From the NCBI GenBank assembly GCA_002869225.1, contig PKTG01000085.1:1-64000 (forward strand): DNA of 64,000 nt, given 5' to 3'. Source of the stretch: Candidatus Muiribacterium halophilum (GTDB lineage Bacteria > Muiribacteriota > Muiribacteriia > Muiribacteriales > Muiribacteriaceae). Numbering within the stretch: the stretch's first letter is position 1; the number at the start of each line of letters is the position of its first letter. The position numbers and the translations under genes are program-made. Shown in pieces: positions 29,314-38,240 of the stretch. Under the pieces are notes generated by a model. The model did no database searches, was not told the origin of the DNA, and saw nothing but the letters and a program-made list of their open reading frames with translations.

Positions 29314-30252
29314 TTACTCTGCATAGTTAACATAAACACTGGAAACATATACGTCCCCACCGCTTATTTGTATTCTTGCACTATAGTTCATCTCTTTCTG
29401 ACCAAAAATATAGAAGGTATCATAAGAATAACTTCTAATAGTCTTGCTTCCCTGATAGGATCCATCAATATAAAGAGTACCGGTAACATAACTATATGGA
29501 TCCTCATCCCCGTATATTGGTTTTTCTTTACGCCAGTTGATATTTATACTTCTTATCTTTCTACCTTTTTCAAGGTTCAGATATATTGTCGAACCATTAT
29601 AATAATGACCTGATGCAAATACATATTCCCTATCTTTCTCACCTTTATAGAGTATGTTTCTTATGTCTATACAATCGTTATTATCTTCGATAAGCTGATT
29701 ATATTCTTCAACAATGTTTAGCTTTGCATCTTCCTGATCATCCCTCTCGGCAGCAACATATGCAAGGACTGTAGTAAACTCTTCAAAAGGCATAGAGTTT
29801 AAAAGTTCTATAGCTTTTTCATTATCAACACCTTTTTTATTTAAGGCATCGACAAAAAGATCAACATCTTTTCCTGTGTCCCTTACTGAATTTAATCTAT
29901 AGTAAATATAAGCTCTTCTAATTCTTACCTTTCCCTGAGATATTCTAAGTTCCATCTTGTATTTTGGTTGTCTTCTTATATAAAAAGTTCCCCAGGAAGA
30001 GTATATACTTTTACTTCCCTGATAAAGATAGTCAACATAAAGCTCAACTCTGGATCTTCTGTCTTCACTTTCATCGCTCCATGTAAAATCGATATAATCG
30101 ATTTCTTTATCTCTGTCAAAATCAAGTCTTACACGCTGTCCTTGTGAGTATGTTCCGTAAACAAAAGGAACATATGGTCTCTGTGAATTATCCTGTGCGA
30201 ATACAGATAAAATACAGATCGCCATGATCAAAACTGATAAATATTTTTTCAT
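29314..30252 (-). CDS. Secreted protein with two related beta-sandwich halves
   Basis: 312 residues. A signal peptide ends near VFAQDN. Two similar domains flank a helical linker: FVYGTYSQGQRVRLDFDRD ... YQGSKSIYSSWGTFYI and FASGHYYNGSTIYLNLEKG ... YQGSKTIRSYSYDTFYI. The shared YQGSK-(S/T)-I-x-S...TFYI phrase shows an internal duplication. The fold is probably a beta-sandwich for binding rather than catalysis. Function unknown. Its ATG overlaps the stop of the upstream gene (ATGA). Confidence 0.7.
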   Translation of the reverse strand: MKKYLSVLIMAICILSVFAQDNSQRPYVPFVYGTYSQGQRVRLDFDRDKEIDYIDFTWSDESEDRRSRVELYVDYLYQGSKSIYSSWGTFYIRRQPKYKMELRISQGKVRIRRAYIYYRLNSVRDTGKDVDLFVDALNKKGVDNEKAIELLNSMPFEEFTTVLAYVAAERDDQEDAKLNIVEEYNQLIEDNNDCIDIRNILYKGEKDREYVFASGHYYNGSTIYLNLEKGRKIRSININWRKEKPIYGDEDPYSYVTGTLYIDGSYQGSKTIRSYSYDTFYIFGQKEMNYSARIQISGGDVYVSSVYVNYAE

Positions 30253-30968
30253 TTTTCCTCCCCGTCCTTATAATAAGGTTTGTATAACTTTGTAAAATCA
30301 ACAAATAGATTATCCTCTATCGAAGACACAGTATATTCTCCAAAACAGGATAATTTTACTATAGCATTCAAATGTGCATCCTGTCCACCTTTGAATCTAA
30401 ACCTCTCTATAAAACATCTGTTTAGTTCTGATAATCTTTCATATATCTTTTTTAAGCCTTTCATATCAAGATCTGCATCAAGACCTTTTGACCTTCTATA
30501 ATACTGACCAAGCATGTACATACTCATAGCTCTATATGCGGTCTCTTCACCTGTCGCAAATGGAAGATGTGTAAGCACCATTGGTCTTAGCATCTCCAGA
30601 ACACTACAATCACTTGTAGCCATTATGACTCCTACCAAAGAACTCAAACCATCCTGAACAGGAACCTCTTTTATAAAAGCTCTTTCATGAGTAAATATCT
30701 CCAATCTTACTCTTGAATGTGATATCAAAGTAGAGAACTTATCTATTACATCAGCGATATTAAGTGCTACAGGACAATATTCAACTTTAGAAGAATCTTT
30801 TCTACATACTGAACATTTATGAAAATCCAGTTTTGTCCATTCAGGTATATTATCAGGAATCTCCTTTTTAAGGGACATATCCTCTGCATCTAGTTCAAGT
30901 TCAACGTTTACTTTTTCACCATCTGGAAAATCAAAACAATACAATATCTTTTTAAATTGATTCTTCAA
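30249..30968 (-). CDS. Conserved hypothetical protein (DUF6901-like) with Cys pair
   Basis: 239 residues, no signal peptide. It begins with a small strand domain (ILYCFDFPDGEKVNVELELD), has a possible metal site (CSVCRKDSSKVEYCP) and a helical part including MATSDCSVLEMLRPMVLTHLPFA. From memory this layout recalls DUF6901-type proteins; I cannot confirm that. The start is TTG at 30968 with an AGGAG site 6 nt upstream and a good promoter behind it. It leads a two-gene operon. Confidence 0.65.
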   Translation of the reverse strand: MKNQFKKILYCFDFPDGEKVNVELELDAEDMSLKKEIPDNIPEWTKLDFHKCSVCRKDSSKVEYCPVALNIADVIDKFSTLISHSRVRLEIFTHERAFIKEVPVQDGLSSLVGVIMATSDCSVLEMLRPMVLTHLPFATGEETAYRAMSMYMLGQYYRRSKGLDADLDMKGLKKIYERLSELNRCFIERFRFKGGQDAHLNAIVKLSCFGEYTVSSIEDNLFVDFTKLYKPYYKDGEEK

Positions 30969-31003
30969 TTAGATCTCCTATCTACAATTGATGATTCAGG
31001 TAA

Positions 31004-31032
31004 ATTATACCAGATTTACATTAATCAGTAAA
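31004..31032 (-). promoter_or_regulatory. Sigma-70-type promoter of the 239-residue gene
   Basis: Extended -10 TGGTATAAT (TATAAT at 31009-31004) and a -35-like TTTACT at 31032-31027, separated by exactly 17 nt. It lies 35 nt upstream of the TTG start. Confidence 0.65.
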
Positions 31033-31095
31033 TCGTTAATGCTTCTCATCAATTGATTTTTTGCTTCACCAAAAAGTTTAGGATAATAACTTTTT

Positions 31096-32124
31096 CTAGA
31101 TCCATTTTCTTTTTTTGAACCATGCGAGTAAAAACAAAGCGATAACGATCATGACAACAACTGCCACAGGATATCCGTATTTAAATCCAAGTTCAGGCAT
31201 AAACTCAAAGTTCATTCCGTATATTCCAGCAATAAAAGTAAGTGGTATAAAAATAGTTCCTATTACTGAAATAGTCTTCATTATCTCGTTCAATCTATTT
31301 CCGTTTATTGTAAGCTGAAGCTCATATATACTTCTAATATTATCCGCATATACTTCAAGATGCTCAAGTGTCTGGGTTATATTTTCGTAAATCTCATAAA
31401 AGTAATTCTTCTCACTTTTTCCTATCATCTTTTCATCAGATCTTATTATCGAATACAAAGCTTCCTTGGAAGGTCTTATTATTTTTCTCATATCATATAT
31501 CTTCTTTTTAAGAAAAAATATATCCTTTGGATCCACATCATCTTCCTGATCGAGCACTTTTATCTCAGCATCCTGAGATTCTATAGATATCACATCCAAA
31601 GCATTTAAATACTCAGAAGTTATAATATCAAGTATAAGTGGTATACTATAAATGATATCACTTGTTCTAAACGGAGATCTATTGTTGTTTATCCTATTAA
31701 TAAAATTTGTAATAAGGTCATCGTTTTCGTTGTTCACAAAAAAAGTGATCCTTTTTGTGTCATAGTAAATCGATATAGGTGAAAATGTAACCGAATCATT
31801 TGAGACAATGAGTCTTCTCAAAGAAAGAAATAGATGACCTTCCCCAAACTGTGCTTTAGGCCTCTGATTAATGTTGACAATATCATCAAGAAGAAATGAA
31901 CTTATATTATTTTCCTTTCCATATCGCATTATACTCTCGGTATCAGAAAGACTTTTAAAGAAGAAGATACCAATATCTTCATCAGAATATTGTTCTATAT
32001 TCTTTAACTCATAACTATCCTGTTCTTTTTTTAAAAAAGTGATCTGAGCTTTATTAAAATCATCTCCTGAATATAAAAGATGTCCTCTAAATTCTTTTTT
32101 TTTGCCTGAAAAGAAAAATCTCAT
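31096..32124 (-). CDS. corA: CorA-family magnesium/divalent cation transporter
   Basis: 342 residues. A long cytoplasmic funnel domain ends in two transmembrane helices with the diagnostic GMN loop (YGMNFEFMPEL) between them and a basic tail (WFKKRKWI). CorA forms pentameric Mg2+ channels in the inner membrane. I chose ATG 32124 with GAGGTG upstream; GTG 32130 overlaps that site. It is divergent from the ROK kinase gene. Confidence 0.92.
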   Translation of the reverse strand: MRFFFSGKKKEFRGHLLYSGDDFNKAQITFLKKEQDSYELKNIEQYSDEDIGIFFFKSLSDTESIMRYGKENNISSFLLDDIVNINQRPKAQFGEGHLFLSLRRLIVSNDSVTFSPISIYYDTKRITFFVNNENDDLITNFINRINNNRSPFRTSDIIYSIPLILDIITSEYLNALDVISIESQDAEIKVLDQEDDVDPKDIFFLKKKIYDMRKIIRPSKEALYSIIRSDEKMIGKSEKNYFYEIYENITQTLEHLEVYADNIRSIYELQLTINGNRLNEIMKTISVIGTIFIPLTFIAGIYGMNFEFMPELGFKYGYPVAVVVMIVIALFLLAWFKKRKWI

Positions 32125-32226
32125 ACTCACCTCTTTTTAGTTTTAACTTATATTATAAAACTAATATTATCATTCTATTGTAAAAATAAAAAATCCATAA
32201 AATTTATTTAAGCTTATATTTTTTTA

Positions 32227-32244
32227 TGTTAGAATCAGATTATG
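32227..32244 (+). promoter_or_regulatory. Extended -10 promoter of the ROK gene, likely leaderless
   Basis: TGtTAGAAT at 32227-32235 ends 6 nt before ATG 32242, with no Shine-Dalgarno. Confidence 0.5.
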
Positions 32245-33159
32245 TATATCGGAATAGACTTTGGTGGTACAAACATTAGAGCTGCAGTGGTAGATAAAAG
32301 TGGTAACCTTATTCATAAAAACAGGATAAGGACCGGAGACACTTCGAATTATTCCGTTTTCCTTAAGAGATTTATAGACTTTATCCAGAGCACAAAAAAA
32401 GATTTTGATATAAAGGGAATTGGAATAGGTTTTCCTGGTTCAATATCTAAACAGCAAAAAATAATAGTAGCTCCTAATCTTGGATGGAAAAATATCGATC
32501 TTCGCTCGGATCTTTCTTCGCAGCTTAATATACCTGTCATTTTAGATAACGATGTAAACATGGCTATTTGTGGTGAAAAATGGCTTGGAGCAGCTCAGGA
32601 TTTCTCTGATTTCTTCATGCTCACTATAGGTACAGGAGTTGGCGGTGCTTTCTTTGTGGGAAACAATATTTACACAGGAACCGGCAATAATGCAGGTGAG
32701 ATCGGTCATATCAATATAGAACCAGGCGGTATAGAATGTGCCTGTGGAAAAAAAGGTTGTCTTGAACAATACGCATCGGCTACAGCACTAATAAACTTCG
32801 CAAGAAGAAACCTTATCTCTAATAAAGAAAGTCTGCTAAATGATATTGAACTTAAAGATATAGAAGCTCAACACATATATGATGCTGGTAAACAAGGTGA
32901 TAGATTTGCACTTCAGGCAATAGATTACAATCTAAAAAACCTTGCAATAGGTATAGCTGCAGTAGTAAATCTTATGAATCCACAAGCTATAATAATAGGT
33001 GGAGGTGTATCCCACGCTGGAGATTTTCTTTTAAAAAGATTAAGACCGTTTCTTAAGTATTACTGTCTTGATTTTTCATATAAAGATCTCGTTGTAAGAC
33101 TTGCATCTTTAGGCGACGAAGCAGGTATATTCGGATCAGTATACAGACATTTAAAATAA
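32242..33159 (+). CDS. ROK-family sugar kinase (glucokinase-like)
   Basis: 305 residues. The ATP-binding motif IGIDFGGTNIRAAVVDKSG, the catalytic Asp in VILDNDVNMAICGE, the zinc site IECACGKKGCLEQYAS and EIGHINIEPGG define a ROK kinase. Lacking the N-terminal helix-turn-helix of ROK repressors, it is an enzyme, most likely glucokinase or N-acylhexosamine kinase. It leads a plus-strand run with pckA, thiF and thiS; the gap to pckA is 20 bp. Confidence 0.9.
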   Translation: MYIGIDFGGTNIRAAVVDKSGNLIHKNRIRTGDTSNYSVFLKRFIDFIQSTKKDFDIKGIGIGFPGSISKQQKIIVAPNLGWKNIDLRSDLSSQLNIPVILDNDVNMAICGEKWLGAAQDFSDFFMLTIGTGVGGAFFVGNNIYTGTGNNAGEIGHINIEPGGIECACGKKGCLEQYASATALINFARRNLISNKESLLNDIELKDIEAQHIYDAGKQGDRFALQAIDYNLKNLAIGIAAVVNLMNPQAIIIGGGVSHAGDFLLKRLRPFLKYYCLDFSYKDLVVRLASLGDEAGIFGSVYRHLK

Positions 33160-33179
33160 AAAATTTTTGGGAGCATGAT

Positions 33180-34820
33180 ATGGATTACAAAACAGTTATT
33201 CTTTCTCTTACAACAGGAATCAGTGATAAATTTATCGACCCTTCAAGAAAAGATCTTATCAGATGGAGCGTTGAAAGAAAGGAATGCGTCGTTGCAAAAA
33301 ATGGCTGTCTTGCGACATGGACAACGACGGATTCCACCGGTAGAAGTCCTAAAGACACTGTAATAGTAAAAAGAAATGGTGATGATGATATTGACTGGAA
33401 CTCACCTAATAATATTCCTTTATCCCCAGATACTTTCGATATGATCTTCAATGATGTAGTAGACTTTCTCAAACAAAAAGAAAATAAGATCGAACTTAAC
33501 AGAGTGATCGGAGCAGATTCAAATTATGCTCTTCCTGTAAAAAGTATCATTGATAAAAGTATATCGGGTGTGTTTATCGATAACATGTTTAGAAAAGTCC
33601 CAGATGACATAAAAAAAAGTATTTTCTTCAAAGAACCTTTCACCTTACTTGCTGCTCCTACAATGAGACTGGACAAGAAAAAATATAAAGATCTTTTAAG
33701 AGAAACAGCGGATGGAAAGACTTCCGACCTTATTGTTGCTATGGATATGAAAAATCGTATAGGTATTGTAGTCGGTTCTCAGTATATGGGTAGTATAAAA
33801 AAGATGTTGTTCACTGTGATGAACTATTATCTCCCAAAAAACAACATATTACCTCTTCATTGCTCAGCTAACGAAGGAGACGACGGTAGCACGACTCTAT
33901 TTTTAGGATTATCGGGAACTGGTAAGACAACTCTATCGGCTGACCCTTCAAGAAAACTTCTTGGGGACGATGAGCATGGATGGAGTGAAAACGGTATAGC
34001 AAATTTCGAAAACGGGTGTTATGCAAAGATGATCGATATAAATCCTGAAAAAGAACCTGAGATATTTGATGCTGTAATGCATAAAGACGATTATCTGGAT
34101 CATGGAGCTATAGTTGAAAACGCGATGATATATCCTGATGGAAGTTTTGATTTTTATGATGATAGGCTTACTCCAAACTCAAGATCATCCTATCCCCTTT
34201 CATTTCTCAAAAATATAAAACCATCGTCAGTATCCTCACATCCGTCTACTATAATCTTCTTGACCGCTGATGCATGCGGAGTACTTCCTCCGATATCAAA
34301 GCTCACACCTTCTCAGGCTATGTTATGGTTTCTAATGGGATATACAAGTAAACTTGCAGGCACTGAGACAGGCATCGTCGAACCTCAAGCTACCTTCTCC
34401 AGGTTCTTTGGACAACCTTTCATGCCGACAAATCCTGATGTTTACGCAAATATGCTTGGTGAAAAGATGAAAGAATATAAGACAAATGTCTATCTTATAA
34501 ACACAGGCTGGACAGGTGGACCTTATGGCATCGGAAAAAGAATAGACCTTAAAAAAACAAGAAGGATGGTAGAAGCAGCAATAAACGGAGAGATAGAAAA
34601 TACAGTTGTTGTAGAGGACAAACTTTTTCATGTCATGGTACCTGAATCAATAAATGGTATTGATGCTTCTCTACTAAATCCGATATTGACATGGTCAGAT
34701 AAAGATAAATATAAAAAAGCTGCTCAGGAACTTGCAGATACCTTCAGCAAGTATTTTGATAAGACCTACGGAAATAAGAACCTTTCCGAGGACATAATAA
34801 ACAGTTGTCCAGGTAAATAA
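33180..34820 (+). CDS. pckA: Phosphoenolpyruvate carboxykinase (ATP)
   Basis: 546 residues. Converts oxaloacetate and ATP to PEP, CO2 and ADP, or the reverse in fermenting bacteria. Motifs: the P-loop kinase site GLSGTGKTTLSADPSRKLLGDDEHGW, the metal/substrate signature NFENGCYAKMIDI, and TGWTGGPYGIGKRI. A GGGAG site precedes the ATG. The next gene follows directly after its TAA. Confidence 0.95.
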   Translation: MDYKTVILSLTTGISDKFIDPSRKDLIRWSVERKECVVAKNGCLATWTTTDSTGRSPKDTVIVKRNGDDDIDWNSPNNIPLSPDTFDMIFNDVVDFLKQKENKIELNRVIGADSNYALPVKSIIDKSISGVFIDNMFRKVPDDIKKSIFFKEPFTLLAAPTMRLDKKKYKDLLRETADGKTSDLIVAMDMKNRIGIVVGSQYMGSIKKMLFTVMNYYLPKNNILPLHCSANEGDDGSTTLFLGLSGTGKTTLSADPSRKLLGDDEHGWSENGIANFENGCYAKMIDINPEKEPEIFDAVMHKDDYLDHGAIVENAMIYPDGSFDFYDDRLTPNSRSSYPLSFLKNIKPSSVSSHPSTIIFLTADACGVLPPISKLTPSQAMLWFLMGYTSKLAGTETGIVEPQATFSRFFGQPFMPTNPDVYANMLGEKMKEYKTNVYLINTGWTGGPYGIGKRIDLKKTRRMVEAAINGEIENTVVVEDKLFHVMVPESINGIDASLLNPILTWSDKDKYKKAAQELADTFSKYFDKTYGNKNLSEDIINSCPGK

Positions 34821-35552
34821 ATGGACCTTTTTAGCAAAAACAGAGCACTTTTAGGTGATGATACAGTTGATATTATCGCTTCATCTAATATAACCATTGT
34901 AGGATGCGGTGGAACAGGTTGTAGTACACTTCTGTTTTTATTAAGACTTGGAGCAAAGAGATTTACTTTAATAGACTTTGACAGAATAACAGACTCAAAT
35001 CTAAACAGACAGATCTTTTATGATAAGCTTGATATTGGCTTATTTAAAACAGATGTTCTATCAAAGAAAATAGAAAAAGATTTTGATTTAGATTCTCTTT
35101 TATTTCATAAAGAAAAGATAGTTAAAGAAAATATCGATCTTATTATTAAAGATAATATCATATTTGACTGTACTGATAATCTAAGAACCAAGTTTCTTCT
35201 TAATTCTTTTGTATGCAACAATGATGAAAAAGTGCTTTTTCATTCTGGAGTGGATCGTTTTAACGGTCAGGTCATGACAATCAGAAAAGACACCGCATGT
35301 CTTGATTGTTTCTTAAAAAGACCTGATAATGAAACGGATAAGCTAAACATAATTACTCCAGTAGCTATGACTTCGGTATTACAGACACAACTTTTTCTTG
35401 ATTATATAACTGGATTCATGGAAAAAAATAATATGATATTTTTCGATTTAAATTCACCAATTAGTATTGATAGAGTAAAAATAGAAAAAAATAAAAACTG
35501 CATAACCTGTAGGAGTTACGATGAAGATAATTCTAAACAGCGAAAAACTTGA
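34821..35552 (+). CDS. thiF: ThiF/MoeB-family sulfur-carrier adenylyltransferase
   Basis: 243 residues of the E1-like fold. Nucleotide-binding ITIVGCGGTGCSTLLFLLRLG, the Asp-Asn-Arg site (DSNLNRQIFY) and DCTDNLRTKF are clear. The two zinc Cys pairs are CLDC and CITC. It activates the C-terminal Gly of a small sulfur carrier, here the thiS-like gene that overlaps its end by 32 bp. Thiamine versus molybdopterin pathway cannot be decided; a molybdenum hydroxylase is encoded elsewhere in the window. Confidence 0.88.
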   Translation: MDLFSKNRALLGDDTVDIIASSNITIVGCGGTGCSTLLFLLRLGAKRFTLIDFDRITDSNLNRQIFYDKLDIGLFKTDVLSKKIEKDFDLDSLLFHKEKIVKENIDLIIKDNIIFDCTDNLRTKFLLNSFVCNNDEKVLFHSGVDRFNGQVMTIRKDTACLDCFLKRPDNETDKLNIITPVAMTSVLQTQLFLDYITGFMEKNNMIFFDLNSPISIDRVKIEKNKNCITCRSYDEDNSKQRKT

Positions 35553-35721
35553 CATAAAAGAAGGTTCTACAATAGAGGATCTTGTAAGACAAACCGATTT
35601 TCATGGTAAACCGCTTGTCGTCAAACTTAACGGTAAAATGGTAGAATACAACAGCTTCTCTGAGACCGTCCTTAAGGATGACGATCGATTAAAGGTCTTT
35701 AACTTTGTTGGTGGAGGTTAA
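35521..35721 (+). CDS. thiS: ThiS/MoaD-type sulfur carrier protein
   Basis: 66 residues, ubiquitin-like, ending in GGG (the family needs a terminal Gly-Gly; here one extra Gly). Start MKIILNSEKLDIKEGSTIEDLV, with AGGAG upstream inside thiF. Forms a translational pair with the ThiF protein. Its last 33 bp overlap the end of the opposing SGNH gene. Confidence 0.87.
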   Translation: MKIILNSEKLDIKEGSTIEDLVRQTDFHGKPLVVKLNGKMVEYNSFSETVLKDDDRLKVFNFVGGG

Positions 35722-38166
35722 TAAGCCATTTTCTGTCATAAAATTCACTAGACGTTTTGCAACATAACGATTCCCAAGTGGAGTAAGATGACCATCGCTT
35801 AAAAATATCTCTTTTATAGTATATCCAAGTCTTTCGTTTTCTTTACCAAACAATTCATAGATATTAAAAAATAACGTGTCGGATTGTTCTTTTTTTAATA
35901 TCATCATCTCCGGAATTCTTGCCTGAAGATAATTGAGAAAGACGACTTTTATATTTTTTCTGTCACATAAACTTTTTATCTCCCTTAGATCAGCAAGTAG
36001 CGATTTATCATATTCATATATATCGGTCCTGAACTTTTCTTCTTTGGGTTCATATAATCTCGGTGTCATGGAACTACCTTTTGAAAGTGATAATATGGTC
36101 TTTACATCATATTTATCCCCTGCTTGAGGAAACTTTTTAAGTATTTTTTTTATTTCTTCCTCTTTTCCCTCAAATCCAAGATTGAGTACTATTAGATTTA
36201 GAAGTCCTTCATCATACTTTATATCAATTGCCTTTATAAGATTCCTTACTGACTCTTTCAGAAAAGCTGTATCCCCATCATCTATAAAAAGATACCTATA
36301 AATGATTCCCAGATTTGAATAAAAATCAAATGATCCAAACCTTTCAATGGCTTTTTCATGAAAAGAGATCACTTCGTCTACATCAAAATCTTTTCGTGTC
36401 ATCACAATAGTCTTTAAAGCTTCTGATCTATATCTATAGAAGAGCTCTGTATCAAAAAGTTTAATAGCATCTTCAGATATCTTTTCTAACTCTTCACATA
36501 ATGATAATTTACCATTGTTAATCTTTGAAAAAAGCATAAAACAATCAGCCTCAAAATAATCTTTCCTAGAAATCTCTGAACCTGTATTTTCTTTTAATAT
36601 CTCAACTATTTTTTCCATCTTTACAAAGTCTTTATCCTTATCAAGGGAAAAAAATAATGAAAGCAAATTCTCCGAAAGATTATGTTTTTCCGGAAACTCT
36701 CTAAAAAGGAACCTATATAGATCTAATTTTTCTTCAAAATCATAAAGATTTTTTTTTCTAAGTTTCTTTGTAAGAAAACAGAAAACATATTCTTTCAACT
36801 CTTTATCAACTATCCATAGATCAGGGTAAGTCAAAATATCATGTTCCACTTTTTTTATAAAATCCTGATATTTTTGTGAGAAAAACCAGGGATTCCCCAA
36901 AGTATAATACTTTTGTATTGTACAGATCTCAGCCTCAAGGAAAAGATTATAAAGAAATGCTTTTAAAACTTTCATGTCAGTCTTTTGTATCTTTTTTCTA
37001 TATAACATGATGTGATTCAATCTATAAAAATTCAAATATATATCAAGACCAGCAAACGGAGGAAGAACTATATTTTTTCTTTCTGAATCATTCACATTCT
37101 TTTGCGATTCTCTAAATAGAATATAATTTTTAAACAACTCCTTATCCATGGAGTATCTCTCTTCAAACTCTTTTATCTTTTTTTTATTTGACATGTTCAA
37201 GAGAAACATACCATAGTAAAACTGTGAAAAAACATCTTTATCATCTGTCTTCAATGCAAACTCGAACCACTCCTGAGCCAGATCATTCTCTTTTAATAAA
37301 AAGTAAATAAATCCTCTATACAAATAAAAAGCTATATCATCATCTCTTTTAAAAGATAGCTCCAGGGCTTCTTTTAATCTTTTATTTCTAATTCTATTAT
37401 CAATACATAATATTAGACTAAAAGCCGAAGGATTACTGCCTATTGGAATAATATCATCACCCTTTTTCAGACTTTTAATCCATCTTTCAAATAACCTATG
37501 TTCGTTTTCGCTCAAACTATCACTATCTCTTATAGCTGAAATAAAATCATTATATTTCACAAAATCCATCTTTTCTTTGTACAATCTATGAAATGTATTC
37601 TTAATACCTTTTTTAGCAAAATTAGCCGGGTGTTCTTTTATATATCTTACTGACTCAGGTTTGAACCTTTCAGACAATCCTTTAAAAATACTGTTATAAG
37701 CTATATAAAAAAATCTAAAGGTCTTTACTTTAAATATAAGATTCTTAAAAGAAAGCTTTTGTTTCCTCATTCCCTTCGTCTCTATTTTCTCTTTGTTCCA
37801 ATAGTTGTTAAGACCTATCTGTACTGTTATTATCTCAGGCAGTTCTTTTTTGCTGATCTCTTTTCTTATTTTACTCAATACTATAGAACTGTTTATACTT
37901 GGCTCTCCATGATTTATGACTTTATAATCGGTTAAAATATTATTCATCACAGATGGATAATCATCTCCTACATCAACCCCAATACCATATACGAAAGAAT
38001 CTCCAAAACATGTTATTTCAGGAAGTTCTTTCTCCGATAAAACAGCTCTGTCCCGTGCGGCAAAGTGAGCGAATAAATTAAGAAACATATCAAAAAATAA
38101 AAATATTATAAAAAGCGATAAGATGATCACCTTTAACTTTGAAGAATAAAGAATTTGTTTTTTCAT
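35689..38166 (-). CDS. Membrane-anchored SGNH-hydrolase-like protein with long insert (paralogue 1)
   Basis: 825 residues. An N-terminal membrane anchor (~residues 10-35) is followed by SGNH blocks: GDSFVYGIGVDVGDDYPS with the nucleophile Ser, the Gly block NHGEPSINSS and GLNNYWNKE. The Asp/His block DGHLTPLGNRYVAKRL comes at the very end. Between them lies an insert of about 600 residues, rich in helices and TPR-like (AFLYLYRGFIYFLLKENDLAQ). SGNH members deacylate or modify cell-surface polysaccharides. It follows its paralogue with a 74 bp gap. The far end overlaps thiS. Confidence 0.8.
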   Translation of the reverse strand: MKKQILYSSKLKVIILSLFIIFLFFDMFLNLFAHFAARDRAVLSEKELPEITCFGDSFVYGIGVDVGDDYPSVMNNILTDYKVINHGEPSINSSIVLSKIRKEISKKELPEIITVQIGLNNYWNKEKIETKGMRKQKLSFKNLIFKVKTFRFFYIAYNSIFKGLSERFKPESVRYIKEHPANFAKKGIKNTFHRLYKEKMDFVKYNDFISAIRDSDSLSENEHRLFERWIKSLKKGDDIIPIGSNPSAFSLILCIDNRIRNKRLKEALELSFKRDDDIAFYLYRGFIYFLLKENDLAQEWFEFALKTDDKDVFSQFYYGMFLLNMSNKKKIKEFEERYSMDKELFKNYILFRESQKNVNDSERKNIVLPPFAGLDIYLNFYRLNHIMLYRKKIQKTDMKVLKAFLYNLFLEAEICTIQKYYTLGNPWFFSQKYQDFIKKVEHDILTYPDLWIVDKELKEYVFCFLTKKLRKKNLYDFEEKLDLYRFLFREFPEKHNLSENLLSLFFSLDKDKDFVKMEKIVEILKENTGSEISRKDYFEADCFMLFSKINNGKLSLCEELEKISEDAIKLFDTELFYRYRSEALKTIVMTRKDFDVDEVISFHEKAIERFGSFDFYSNLGIIYRYLFIDDGDTAFLKESVRNLIKAIDIKYDEGLLNLIVLNLGFEGKEEEIKKILKKFPQAGDKYDVKTILSLSKGSSMTPRLYEPKEEKFRTDIYEYDKSLLADLREIKSLCDRKNIKVVFLNYLQARIPEMMILKKEQSDTLFFNIYELFGKENERLGYTIKEIFLSDGHLTPLGNRYVAKRLVNFMTENGLLTSTNKVKDL

Positions 38167-38240
38167 ATTAAATAACTTTCTTTAAGTATTTGTTTAAAAG
38201 TAATATCATTCTGAATAAAAAGACAATAAATGTCAAGATA

